In this document: positions 53,901-62,205 of the stretch, in pieces
Position numbering within the stretch: position 1 is the stretch's first letter
Layout of the letters: every line of letters begins with the position of its first letter
Assembly (NCBI GenBank): GCA_963810905.1
Contig: CAWEPG010000003.1
Span: 372,001 to 436,000, forward strand
Origin: CAWBAT01 sp963810905
Lineage (GTDB): Bacteria > Acidobacteriota > Terriglobia > Versatilivoradales > Versatilivoraceae
Length of the DNA: 64,000 nt
Direction: 5' to 3'
The notes under the pieces: generated by a model
Databases searched by the model: none
What the model saw: only the letters and a program-made list of their open reading frames with translations
Told to the model about the DNA's origin: nothing
Translations under genes and position numbers: made by a program

Positions 53901-54278
53901 TGCCAACTGAAATGCAAGGTGTTCCGTCGCCAACCGCCACGGAACACGGGCGCAGAAAGCCGCTAAAATAGGAAAGAAGCAACCAAAAGAGTTGTTGAGA
54001 TTGAAATGAACCAACGTAGGGCGCTGCTCAAGAAAGTATCGGAATGGCACCAGGAAATTGGTGAGAGGGGAACGCCCGTGCGTTTCGACATAGTCAACTG
54101 GGATCTGGGCCTTCTGGAAAAAATCGGCAAGAGGGAGAGTATTAGGCCTTTGGGTAAGGGCAACTCTAGTTTGATATTTCTCCCGGCTAATACCCGGAAT
54201 CAGCAATTTGAGATATTCTTCGGCCCCACCGAGAAAAATCGCATCGGAGAAAAAAATGATCTTCTGCGGCTCAGGCAT
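50916..54278 (-). CDS. Three-domain glycosyltransferase, GT4-GT2-GT4
   Basis: 1120 residues in one open frame. Domain 1 (about 1-375) is a GT4/GT-B enzyme (FFSDAIFLGGAEEYLK, GTVARFSAQKGHEYTID, SIYEGLPLSVLEAMSVGVPVV). Domain 2 (about 399-660) is GT2 (ASIIVLSWNKKELLQECL, LVDNGSTDGS, LLNNDVIVEPG, NPGYVEDTDLSYRAWKAG). Domain 3 (about 729-1115) is another GT4 with KILIVSKRLPRLGLDGSWVV, FIGYFKHPPNVEGL and GGAGLRGKILEAMAMGKPVVAT. It may add three sugars processively. Such GT fusions occur in surface-glycan loci. Start MPEPQK at 54278 is the only good choice; overlap with the GT2 gene is four bases. Confidence 0.9.
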   Translation of the reverse strand: MPEPQKIIFFSDAIFLGGAEEYLKLLIPGISREKYQTRVALTQRPNTLPLADFFQKAQIPVDYVETHGRSPLTNFLVPFRYFLEQRPTLVHFNLNNSFGCFFPILAAFCARVPWRLATEHLAFQLASGKRAGVGTKKLVKKIITFCLHYTIAVSQANKRLLIRDYKIDPIRIKLIRNCIDVSKYQFSEEGRKRVRAEFGIGDNQFLIGTVARFSAQKGHEYTIDAIPGIIKSYPQARFLFVGDGPQRDNCLKRVETLELSAYVIFAGERQDITDILSALDLFLLTSIYEGLPLSVLEAMSVGVPVVATQVSGTPEAVLHERTGLLIQSADSGAVVESVVRLLGDSGLREGMCRQGRLLTKHHFNRKSLIKQVEEFYDQLIVPTRSYDSVDLARGYRPTKASIIVLSWNKKELLQECLDAVKEAVEFEGGDHEIILVDNGSTDGSQDYVRIHYPDIRLIELDKNFRFSRGNNIGVQCAKNNIVVLLNNDVIVEPGFLGPLLRGFDQPDIFAVTSQIFNYDQSKIREETGKTFGTMVFGCVYVGHSQPGEQDELRQYVPVFYAGGGSSAYDRAKFLALGGFNEIYNPGYVEDTDLSYRAWKAGYRVLFSPASKVTHKHRSTNATKLGNRKIDYLIWRNLFVFFWQNVTSLRMFMNHLVKLPFRILLDLSRRRFAILMAFLGALLKIPRILWNRLSSNRLLRLSDEETLATIDSWFLYRHKYLLKGKIHNRPKKILIVSKRLPRLGLDGSWVVVNLIKGLSARHEITLLSFMETDEEKQHADFLRQYCKEVKTITLHPYSDELKSSFLFSKIFAVINACLLMRKEVLNQLKKEDLDLVQCEYLHTLNFIPDLSEYPSLLTHHEVLSLAHKRNFQLASGLYLKAKRFFKWKLVEAYERRLCRKVKSVVALSSVDRDYLATRLKLVNIRLAQTGVDTKYFAPCPNCQETPNSLIFIGYFKHPPNVEGLQYFFQKIWPGILKAVPGANITIIGRFPPPEILAYSHRDSVVFTDYVPDVRPYLQRHSVFVAPVIGGAGLRGKILEAMAMGKPVVATKRCAEGYPFERGRDLMISDTPEEFIRDTVTLLQDPDRRRKMGNTARLRVEEHFGVDQLTEVFERIHEDVMQ

Positions 54279-54676
54279 CAGCCTTCCCCCCCCTCACTCA
54301 CAAAGATGAGGAGCATAAGACCCCCACTTCGCGAAGCTTTCCGCATTAGCAAACTCAAAGTATATCCTAGTGTATTCATGGGCAGCAACCGGGCATTAAA
54401 CAGGTGACTGGAAATGACAGCAGCGTGACACAAATGTCTCATGTCTACTGAATCTTCTTGCTAGGGTTAGCCAGGGATGCCCGCTCCATTCGATCGAACA
54501 GGGACAATCCCCTCGATAATTGCTGGACCGCTGCCACAAGGAAGAGATTACTCTCACGCCGTTCTTACTCAGTACCATTCCAGTTGGGGAAAAACAAAGG
54601 ACACCACATGATCCAATTTGACAAATACATCACAACGGCGACGGTCAGGAAATAAGGATGTTCAAAATACACTGCT
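54279..54676. other. Intergenic between glycosyltransferase and polymerase genes
   Basis: 398 bases on the minus-strand path of the cluster. No coding sequence or hairpin terminator was found; short frames are random. Confidence 0.45.
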
Positions 54677-55912
54677 TCATTCTTGAGGAGCTGGCGCGCC
54701 CGACTCTCGAGGGAGCGAAAAACTGTGGCGAGTTGTGAGCACATATGGAGCGGTGACGAGGAAGAGAAAGATGACCAAAACTTCAGAGTCTCCAAAATTA
54801 AATTCGAATTGTCCGGCCACGAAAAGGACCACGACTGTTATGAATCCAATTGCACAAATGGATTGCTTCGAAGGGTCACCAAGGAAGCGCCGATAACTGT
54901 TCCAATGGTCCATTCCGATCTTGACCATCAGCCACAGCCAGGCAACGGCACACGGGATCCCTCTTTCCGCAGCAAATTGCAAAACGTTATTGTGGAGGTG
55001 AACGGGGTAGAATCCGTCACGATAACGATCTTCAGGATGATTGTGATAATCATAAAAGACTTTAGAGACTCTTTGAGGCCCAACACCCGTTAAAGGATGA
55101 GCAGCAATCATCTTCAAGCCTGCCTTCCAGATCGCCCGGCGGGCGTAATTGGACGGATCGGAGGAGTCCCAGAGACTCACGAATCGTCTTTGAAATGGTC
55201 CGGGAATAGCCAATAAAACAGTAAGGGTGCAAAGCATTGCCATCAGTATTTTCCAATTTAGCCTGCCCATCGCAAGTGTACAGAAAAGACCCACAATCGT
55301 GGCGATCCATACACTGCGCGTAAATGTGAACGCCAAAGCCACTCCGAGCACGCAAGCCAGAGCAGCCCAGGCAAGGACCCTTCTGGGGCGAGAAAAATAA
55401 ATATATGCCACGAGGGCTAGGAAAACCAGCATCAACTCACCACTAAAGGTCATCCAATGCCCCATAAAGCCGGTTGTTCTGAACGACCCTCCATGGAGAA
55501 AATGAAGTGATTGGTAAATGGATCGTAAAGCCGCAAGCAGCGCTAGAACAAAGAGAAAATGATAAGCTCTTAGGACCATCCCTTCTGTAAAAAGACTGCA
55601 GACAAGGGGGATCACCGCAAAGAGCCAAAACTTGTTGATGGGAGGAAGTCCAATCCCAGGTTCAGGAGAAAAGGCAAGCGCAACGAGAGTTGAAACAATG
55701 AAGAAAGTGAGTGGAAGCCTGATGGGAGGAAAGTTTACTTGAAAATTTCTTTGCTGGGCTTTAAGAATGAGAAACCCAATAATGCCGAAGGATAAGCATA
55801 TCGAGGATCCTGCGATGGAAATCACGGGGAGTACAACTGCCAGCATAGTGCACCAGCAGGTAAAATCTTCAATGAGTGATTCACGATTTTTCACTTCTGG
55901 GTTCCTTGACAC
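54677..55912 (-). CDS. O-antigen ligase/polymerase family protein (Wzy/WaaL)
   Basis: 411 residues with about ten membrane helices. The large periplasmic loop has the family motif HPLTGVGPQRV, and HLHNNVLQFAAERG follows (Wzy_C region with the conserved His). It polymerises lipid-linked repeat units or ligates them to lipid A core. Faces the flippase gene divergently, 60 bases apart. Ligase versus polymerase cannot be distinguished by sequence. Confidence 0.85.
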   Translation of the reverse strand: MSRNPEVKNRESLIEDFTCWCTMLAVVLPVISIAGSSICLSFGIIGFLILKAQQRNFQVNFPPIRLPLTFFIVSTLVALAFSPEPGIGLPPINKFWLFAVIPLVCSLFTEGMVLRAYHFLFVLALLAALRSIYQSLHFLHGGSFRTTGFMGHWMTFSGELMLVFLALVAYIYFSRPRRVLAWAALACVLGVALAFTFTRSVWIATIVGLFCTLAMGRLNWKILMAMLCTLTVLLAIPGPFQRRFVSLWDSSDPSNYARRAIWKAGLKMIAAHPLTGVGPQRVSKVFYDYHNHPEDRYRDGFYPVHLHNNVLQFAAERGIPCAVAWLWLMVKIGMDHWNSYRRFLGDPSKQSICAIGFITVVVLFVAGQFEFNFGDSEVLVIFLFLVTAPYVLTTRHSFSLPRESGAPAPQE

Positions 55913-55972
55913 ATTCTTCTCACTTTCCCTATGCTTTCGACAAAGTTCACTGGTGTGTAAGGATCGCGTTGC

Positions 55973-57463
55973 ATGACTGACAGTTCTGAATCACAACGGT
56001 CCAGCGAGATCAGCACAAAAACCATGAGGGGGGTATCCCTCATGGTCATGCGAACGCTTATCCTTTACCCGATTGGCCTCGTCGGAGAAATTTGTCTCGC
56101 GCGTCTCCTTACTCCTGAGGATTTTGGAGTCTATGCCTTGGCAAGCTTTGTCACGGTGACTCTTGCTGGCGTTCTAGAAGTCGGCCTGGCGGCTTCATTG
56201 ATTCAGCGAAAGGCAGAACCTCGTGACGAAGAATATCAAATCTTATTTTCACTCCAGATCCTGGGAATTACTGCGCTGGTGCTGTTCACGTTCTTCCTGG
56301 CTCCCTATCTATTTCCACTCCTCGGCCTCGACGCTGGCATTCGTTGGAAGCTCCTCGTTCTGCTGGTCTGCCCATGGATCAGTTCCTTCGCCACGATGTC
56401 CAGCGTCAAGTTAGAGCGAGAGCTCCGCTATGCGGTCTTTGCGAAAATCGATATCTTGCGGGGTCTTACTTACGTTGCGACCGCGGTCCCATTGGCCTAT
56501 CTGGGCTGCAAATCCTGGAGCTTTATAGCCGCGATTACGCTCAGTACGATAGTCAAGGCCTGGGTTGCCTTCCGCGAAGCACCTTGGCCAGTCCGATTCA
56601 AACTTCGCCTTAAGGGAATGAGACATACTCTTCACTTTGGTATCATTTTCCAGCTGTCCACTTTGACGTCTTTATTTCGCGACCACATCGCCGTTATTCT
56701 GGGAGGGCCACTTTTCGGAGCCCAATCGGTAGGCTACTTGAATTGGGCGAAGAATACGACCTACTACACAAGCCAAATTTTTGCCCAGGTTGTTTCTCGA
56801 GTTGCCTTCCCTTCCATCTCACGGGTTCAAAATGACAGGCAAGCAGCCGCAAGAATGACTGAACTCATTCTTAAATACGTCAACATATTCACGCTTCCCG
56901 TTATCATGATATTCGCGGCATTGATTCCTGAGTTCGTCGCCGTCGTTTACACGAACAAATGGAGTCCTGCTATCCCTGCCTTTTACGCCTACTCGGTACG
57001 CATGATTGGCTCCAATTTCACGACCCTGATTATCGGCGTTCTGAGTGCGTTGGGTATGGTGAAGCAGTCATTGAGGATTCTGATTTGGTGGACGTTATTG
57101 GATTGGCTGCTCGCTCTTGCATTGACTCCTTATTTTGGGTTTACAGGAATTGCTCTCGCTTACGCCGCTAGCGTCGTCCCCATTTCCATATGGTTGGTTC
57201 TGGAATTAAATCGGACTATCAAGATCAAATTGGTGTCAAGCTTCTATCAGCCCTTTATTTTCAGTGCCTTAGCTGGGGCGGCCACCTTTCTATTGAAATC
57301 ATTATTGTTGCCTTCCTGGACTTCAGTCATCGGTCTCTTTCTGGCAGGGCTGATCATCTTCGTTGCACTTCTCTTACTGGCAGAACGAAAAGTCATTTTC
57401 AGCGAATGCCGAACTTTTCTTGCGATAGTCCTTAGACGTCAGGACGCCATCCCTTCCAGTTAG
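55973..57463 (+). CDS. Polysaccharide flippase (Wzx/MOP superfamily)
   Basis: 496 residues with about 12-14 membrane helices; GEICLARLLTPEDFGVYALASFVTVT is a typical opening of the oligosaccharidyl-lipid flippase (Polysacc_synt_3-like) group, and the C-terminal half repeats the pattern. It moves lipid-linked repeat units across the inner membrane. ATG at 55973. Divergent from the Wzy gene, so the pair likely shares a regulatory zone. Confidence 0.87.
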   Translation: MTDSSESQRSSEISTKTMRGVSLMVMRTLILYPIGLVGEICLARLLTPEDFGVYALASFVTVTLAGVLEVGLAASLIQRKAEPRDEEYQILFSLQILGITALVLFTFFLAPYLFPLLGLDAGIRWKLLVLLVCPWISSFATMSSVKLERELRYAVFAKIDILRGLTYVATAVPLAYLGCKSWSFIAAITLSTIVKAWVAFREAPWPVRFKLRLKGMRHTLHFGIIFQLSTLTSLFRDHIAVILGGPLFGAQSVGYLNWAKNTTYYTSQIFAQVVSRVAFPSISRVQNDRQAAARMTELILKYVNIFTLPVIMIFAALIPEFVAVVYTNKWSPAIPAFYAYSVRMIGSNFTTLIIGVLSALGMVKQSLRILIWWTLLDWLLALALTPYFGFTGIALAYAASVVPISIWLVLELNRTIKIKLVSSFYQPFIFSALAGAATFLLKSLLLPSWTSVIGLFLAGLIIFVALLLLAERKVIFSECRTFLAIVLRRQDAIPSS

Positions 57464-57485
57464 CCATGGCAATCGAAATGCACCC

Positions 57486-58535
57486 TTAGCGCAACGCCAG
57501 AGGTCTCATTGTAAAACCAGCAACAGTCCCTTTGATTTTATTCGTCGAGGCAACATAACAAAACTCGTAGGCCTTGTCTCGGGACAGATCTTCCAGAAAA
57601 TGAAACTCGCCTATATGAACTCCTTGTTCAATAAGAAGGTACTGGTGGACCGGGATGAATGCGCTACTTCCAGCTGGTGCAGGAGAAACTTCCAGCCCCG
57701 AGGTGTCTGACGCGATTAAGATGGCCCCTTTTTGTTCCACCAGCCATTTGGCTGCCTCCAGATTGATTCCGGCCGAATCATGAGCAAGCAGTTTGTCATG
57801 ATCGCTTCCTGTCTCCCCCCAATATCGTAGGGTCCCGGTCCGAATGAAAACGGCATCTCCGGGTTGGATATCCACCTTTTCCCATTCCAATGTTTTCTTG
57901 AGATCTTCAACCGTAATGGCATGGTGCGCTTCCAATGCATCGATCTTGTAAAAGCCTGCCACATCAACCAATATACCTCGCACAACAATGGGTGGGATAG
58001 TCGTCACATCCGTTTTCCGAATTCCCCAGTTGCCACCCCAATCCGCTTCTTTGAAACCGTTATACCAATGATTGTCATCTCCCGTTGTGATGTGACCGAG
58101 ACCGTCAATTTGTGTGGCGACGTTGTCACTGATGAAAAGTGCACAACTGTGCCAGCCGATTCCCGCCTTGTTGACATTCGGAAGGGTAAAATCTAAATCC
58201 TTTTGTCTCTTCACACCTTCCGGTGAGCGAAAAATCATGATTTCTCCGGGTGAATGTCCGGGCCATTTGAAAGACGTCCTGTCATAAGTAATCCCCAAGT
58301 CGTACACCTTCCCCTGCTTGACAAGGCTAACAGCCTTTAAGGTCATTTCCGGTGTCATCGCGTTGAGGGATCCGACTTCATCTTCTTGACCCCAGATCCA
58401 GCCCCATCCCTGGCCTTTCTTCCACCCCTTTACTTGTGCATCCAAAGGCGCAGTTGATGAAAGCCAGAAAATTCCACAAAACAGAAGAAGACAGCCTACC
58501 TTCGCTGGCGCATTTTTTCTTAAACCGTAAATCAT
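57486..58535 (-). CDS. Exported cyclase-family (kynurenine formamidase-like) protein
   Basis: 349 residues with a signal peptide (VGCLLLFCGIFWLSSTAPLDAQ). The cyclase fold shows ISDNVATQIDGLGHI, equivalent to HxGTHxDxxxH with the first His replaced by Asp/Asn and the second by Gln, as in a known sub-branch, then RGILVDVAGF, GDAVFIRTG and an ending HQYLLIEQGVHIGE. Metal-dependent amide or lactone hydrolysis is probable; substrate is unknown. Convergent with the flippase gene (22 bases), unrelated in function to the glycan genes. Confidence 0.8.
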   Translation of the reverse strand: MIYGLRKNAPAKVGCLLLFCGIFWLSSTAPLDAQVKGWKKGQGWGWIWGQEDEVGSLNAMTPEMTLKAVSLVKQGKVYDLGITYDRTSFKWPGHSPGEIMIFRSPEGVKRQKDLDFTLPNVNKAGIGWHSCALFISDNVATQIDGLGHITTGDDNHWYNGFKEADWGGNWGIRKTDVTTIPPIVVRGILVDVAGFYKIDALEAHHAITVEDLKKTLEWEKVDIQPGDAVFIRTGTLRYWGETGSDHDKLLAHDSAGINLEAAKWLVEQKGAILIASDTSGLEVSPAPAGSSAFIPVHQYLLIEQGVHIGEFHFLEDLSRDKAYEFCYVASTNKIKGTVAGFTMRPLALR

Positions 58536-58907
58536 GTGTCCTCCTTAAGAATTAAAAATGACCGGGGTTATCTTTGCACGGGAATTGTGGACGACACCGG
58601 ATAGGATTTGCAAGCTCTCTATTTCTTCCTACAAGGTTTTCTAAGAATCACACTCAACTAGACAAACAACTCTTGGCGCTTCACAACGCCTCAAGATACG
58701 AAAGGGAAAGGCTGGGGCTTTGAATCAAGCCTGTAGAGGAGACATCGATTGTGTGTATAATACCCGCATGTACAGCCTGGATTTCTCATCACCGAGGAAA
58801 CCCGGGATAGGGTTAGTTTGAGAAATTTCGTTTGCCTGCTCAGGGCGCCTGCCCTGAAACAGCGGCTGGTCATGAGAATGACCCATCAACCGAAGGGAAT
58901 ATAAGAA
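58536..58907. other. Intergenic between cyclase and methyltransferase genes
   Basis: 372 bases. TATAAT-like TGTGTATAATACCC at about 58751-58764 could serve the methyltransferase gene at 58908 but lies ~150 bases away. GAGAATGACCC and CCGAAGGGAATATAAGA precede the start. No gene. Confidence 0.4.
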
Positions 58908-59669
58908 ATGACAAGGGAAGAAAAACAGACTCTTGCTAACAGCGAGCCTCGTTGGATGTACGAATTTGATCTGGGCGACGGAATCAAAACACCGCTACTG
59001 ACTGAAGAACTTCGGTCCGTGCATGAGACCCGCGAAAAAGCGATCTTCCCTTTAATCGATCGCTTGTACCCCAAAGGGCTGGAACGGAGGCACTGTCTGG
59101 ATGTAGCTTGTAACGAGGGTTATTTTTCGCAGTTGCTTTACCAACGCGGAGCTACCGTCAAAGGGATCGACATCCGGGATCTCAACATCCAAAGGGCCAA
59201 AACGATTCAGGAACTCTATCGTTTGGATTTTGAACGCCTTCGCTTTGAGGCTGGCGATTTCCTGCTGAATCAGGATGCACCCGACACCTATGAGTTGGTT
59301 CTCTTCCTGGGGTTGCTCTACCATTTGGAAAATCCCATGGGAGCCCTTCGGATCCTTTACCGAATTACACGGACGCTCGTTGTGATCGATACGCAACTAA
59401 CGCGTCAAAACAAGCCCGTAGAAACAGGTTGGGGCCAGACTTCAGTTACCTTGGAGTTGCCGGCAAGTGTCGCTTTGCTGCAGCAGGAAGACTCTGAAAT
59501 TAACAACTTGGCTTCGTGGAAAAATTTAAGCTTTATCCCAAACGCGGCCGCGGTCAGGCAGATGCTTTTTGCAGCAGGTTTCTCGAGCGTCCTGCAGCTC
59601 GCTGTCCCTCCTGGTTCAAACCCTCAATACTTGAACAACGACCGCGGGATTTTTGTCGCCTTCAAATAG
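58908..59669 (+). CDS. Class I SAM methyltransferase
   Basis: 253 residues. Motif I CLDVACNEGYFSQLL, motif II GIDIRDLNIQRAK, and ELVLFLGLLYHLENP are the hallmark of a Methyltransf_11/TIGR04290-like fold; the C-terminal part has SWKNLSFIPNAAAVRQMLFAAGF. Similar enzymes are found beside glycosyltransferase clusters and may methylate sugars or lipid intermediates. Faces the next methyltransferase gene convergently (8-base gap). Target is unknown. Confidence 0.83.
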   Translation: MTREEKQTLANSEPRWMYEFDLGDGIKTPLLTEELRSVHETREKAIFPLIDRLYPKGLERRHCLDVACNEGYFSQLLYQRGATVKGIDIRDLNIQRAKTIQELYRLDFERLRFEAGDFLLNQDAPDTYELVLFLGLLYHLENPMGALRILYRITRTLVVIDTQLTRQNKPVETGWGQTSVTLELPASVALLQQEDSEINNLASWKNLSFIPNAAAVRQMLFAAGFSSVLQLAVPPGSNPQYLNNDRGIFVAFK

Positions 59670-59677
59670 GTCAATGT

Positions 59678-60460
59678 TCAAGCTGGCTTCTGCTCAACCA
59701 ACGTAAAGATAGTCCGGTTGAACCAATAATTGTCATAATGAATCTGGCACGTCGGCTTAACCCTGCTCCGGATGAAATCTCCTCCGAATTCCCATACCAC
59801 AGGATACTCTCCGAGTTCTCCGTGAAAACTGGGAGAAAGCTTGTGCACTACTTCGGCAGAAGGGCCTCTGACGATTCTTTGACGAGTGACGCGATCATGA
59901 AGTACCGGCACGGTGTAGAAATGGTAGCCTCCCGGCTTGAGCACCCTTTCAGCTTCTCTGAGTGCCTGTTTAAAATCGTAGACATGTTCCAGAGTCTCCG
60001 AGTGGATCACCAGATCAAAGGAATTATCAGGAAATGTTAGTTGGCAAAAATCCAGATTGATAAGCCGGTTAATTTCTTCGCCCATGGCTCTCTCGGAATC
60101 ATAGGTGGTTTCCACTAAACTAGCTGCTCCCGACAGTGCAGCACTGAGATGATTCGTTTGGTTTAAATGGAGTACACGCAGCTCAACTAAACTGGGAAAC
60201 ACTTTTTTGATGCTCCACAGCAGCATTCTGACGCGCTTGGACATCTGGCAACTTTGACAAATGTGTCCTTCCCGCTCGTCAAACCAGCTCCTCTCCTTCC
60301 CAGTTAATTCCCAGCTAGCCGCCAGCTCACTCGAAATGATCTTACGTCGTTCAAAGCGTCGACCGCCACAATGAATACAACCATTGCTGTCGATGCGGCA
60401 AAATAATAATGCCGAACCCGGTCCTCGGACATGATTAAGAAGTTGGGAGAGGCTGCCCAT
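59678..60460 (-). CDS. Methyltransferase with N-terminal zinc ribbon
   Basis: 260 residues. CIHCGG and ICQSCQMSKR provide four Cys for a zinc ribbon, as in several glycan-cluster methyltransferases. The Rossmann core has a degenerate motif I (RVLHLNQTNHL instead of DxGxG), but FDLVIHSETLEHVYDFKQALREAERVLKPGGYH is canonical. It may not bind SAM in the usual way. Convergent with the preceding gene. Part of the 50-60 kb envelope cluster. Confidence 0.78.
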   Translation of the reverse strand: MGSLSQLLNHVRGPGSALLFCRIDSNGCIHCGGRRFERRKIISSELAASWELTGKERSWFDEREGHICQSCQMSKRVRMLLWSIKKVFPSLVELRVLHLNQTNHLSAALSGAASLVETTYDSERAMGEEINRLINLDFCQLTFPDNSFDLVIHSETLEHVYDFKQALREAERVLKPGGYHFYTVPVLHDRVTRQRIVRGPSAEVVHKLSPSFHGELGEYPVVWEFGGDFIRSRVKPTCQIHYDNYWFNRTIFTLVEQKPA

Positions 60461-60731
60461 TGCTGCTACTCGCTGATGGATCCAAAGCCAGAAATGTTAG
60501 TTTGAGGTTTGAAAAATTCTCTCACGAGCATCAGAGAATCTGGTTGCGTTCGTGCCAATCCAATTATTCTCGACACAATAGGGGAGCTAGCTTGGGGGAC
60601 TCCCAGTCGACTATATTCACCCCCTGTGTTCAGACAAAAAGAAATGGACCATGCTCTGATTGTCAAGGGGGAGTACTGGGGGGTAAAGTATTACTGACAA
60701 GCAATATTTAGTGCGTCGATACCTATATTAG

Positions 60732-61669
60732 TTACTGGTTGCGAACAACGGGTTTGAAATACTCTTCATCAATCTGGACGTTTTGGCCGTTTCTCATTTC
60801 CTTCAAAAAGGCTTCAAATTTTTGGTTTCGCAGTTCGGTATCAATCTCCTTGCGAACATCCTCGAGCTTAGGCTTCCTCCGGTCTTCGACTTTGACAATT
60901 TCATAGCCCAATGCAGTTGCTTGTACTTCACTGATCGATCCGACCGGCATCGAAAAAATCAATTGCTCGAGAGGCGGTACAATCAGGTGGGTCTTGGTGC
61001 CTCTCCGGATATAACCTAAGTCCCCGCCTTTTCCTGAAGACAAGGGGTCTGAGGAATATTTAGCCGCCATTTCCTCGAAGTCTGCGCCTTCGAGAAGTTT
61101 CTTCCGTATTTCTTCTGCCTTGGCAAGCGCTTCTTCCTTCGTCGCAGGGGGCTCCATCCCTGCTTTACCACTGTTAGGAAGGCTAAAGGGCGCCTGGAAT
61201 ACGATCCTCCTGACTCGGGCTTCCTCATACTTTGTGATGTTATCGTCCAGGAACTTTTGGGCTTCTTCTGCGGTTGCGGTCATTTCCTTTTGCAGCTCTT
61301 GCCGGGCCGCATACATGAGGATACTGTCTCGCGCGATGTTAAGACGTATTTTCACCTCCTCACTCTCGTCCAGATGACGTTTTTCGGCTTCCGTTGTCAA
61401 TAAGTTTGCTATTGATGATGTAATCTGCGAGCTGTCTTTTGCCAGCCCCTGAATAAAACGACCGCTGTTGAGGAGGAAAGTTCTCTAACATTTTTTCTGC
61501 ATCTCTTGCCGTAATTTTCAGATCTCCAAGAGCAATCACCACCTTGTCCAGGAGGGGTGGCGCCTGGCGAAGTACCTTTTCTTTCCGTCTGCGCCCAGAG
61601 CGGACAAGGTGTCGTCATGAGAAAAAGGCCGTATAACAACCAATTCATTGTGAAAGATTTTGATAGCAA
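60732..61669 (-). CDS. Exported parvulin-type prolyl isomerase, two frameshifts
   Basis: SurA/PpiC-like chaperone. From TTG 61669, with AGGAG upstream, a signal peptide (MNWLLYGLFLMTTPCPLWAQ) leads to a helical domain. Reading moves +1 near 61555 (to LDKVVIALGDLKITARDAEKML) and again near 61404 (to LTTEAEKRHLDESEEVKIRL). Removing one base at each site gives about 310 residues ending in a parvulin domain (GADFEEMAAKYSSDPLSSGKGGDLGYI, FSMPVGSISEVQ, LGYEIVKVEDRR). Assists outer-membrane or periplasmic protein folding. Alternatively a natural pseudogene, but the conserved reading throughout argues against this. Confidence 0.82.
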
Positions 61670-62205
61670 GAGGAGCTCCTTTCAGCCAAAAAAGATGTTT
61701 GCAACATGGCAGGCGTAATATAACTTTTTGCATATGAAATTAAAACCTAGAAATAGGATTTTCGGTCCTGCCACCCGAAGAATGAAACGCCAGGAGCACA
61801 AAGAAAACAGGCATTCTCAATTCTTCATCCCCGATCCGATCTGGCGTTGGGAGCTTTTGCATGCGTCGGATACCACTAGCCCCTCGATTTATCGAGGGGC
61901 TAGTGGAAATCCAGAAATAAACAACCGCTTCAGCGGTTTTTCTATCGAGAAAAAGAGGAAACGCTTGCAGCGGTGGCTTCCTTTATGGAGAAGTGGAAAA
62001 CGTTGAAACGGTTAATCTATTGACCGTGCCAAATGACCCCTCGATGAATCGAGGGGTTAGTGAAATGTCCATGTTTGAGAACGTGTCCCCCTGAATCCGT
62101 GACTCCGGTACTAAGACCGATTGCCTTTCTTCGTGGCATACGACGATTTGTGATCTATAATTAAGTTATTACTTCTAAGCGTATTTGATCCATTTGGGGG
62201 TCGAA
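61670..62205. other. Intergenic with repeat-element hairpins
   Basis: 536 bases. Holds two related palindromes (61873-61906 and 62037-62056) and a small hairpin AACCGC ttca GCGGTT followed by TTTT (61923-61941), terminator-like on the plus strand. No gene is accepted; a plus-strand frame 61728-62006 crosses the repeats. Confidence 0.6.
61873..62062. repeat. Pair of REP-like palindromes
   Basis: Copy 1: perfect 16-bp stem 61873-61888 / 61891-61906 (CCACTAGCCCCTCGAT tt ATCGAGGGGCTAGTGG). Copy 2: 62037-62045 / 62048-62056 (CCCCTCGAT ga ATCGAGGGG), followed by TTAGTG. Both continue rightwards with TAGTG(G)AAAT, so they are in the same orientation. They are 150 bases apart and bracket the AACCGC hairpin. 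A miniature mobile or REP element is likely, with no transposase here. Confidence 0.7.
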
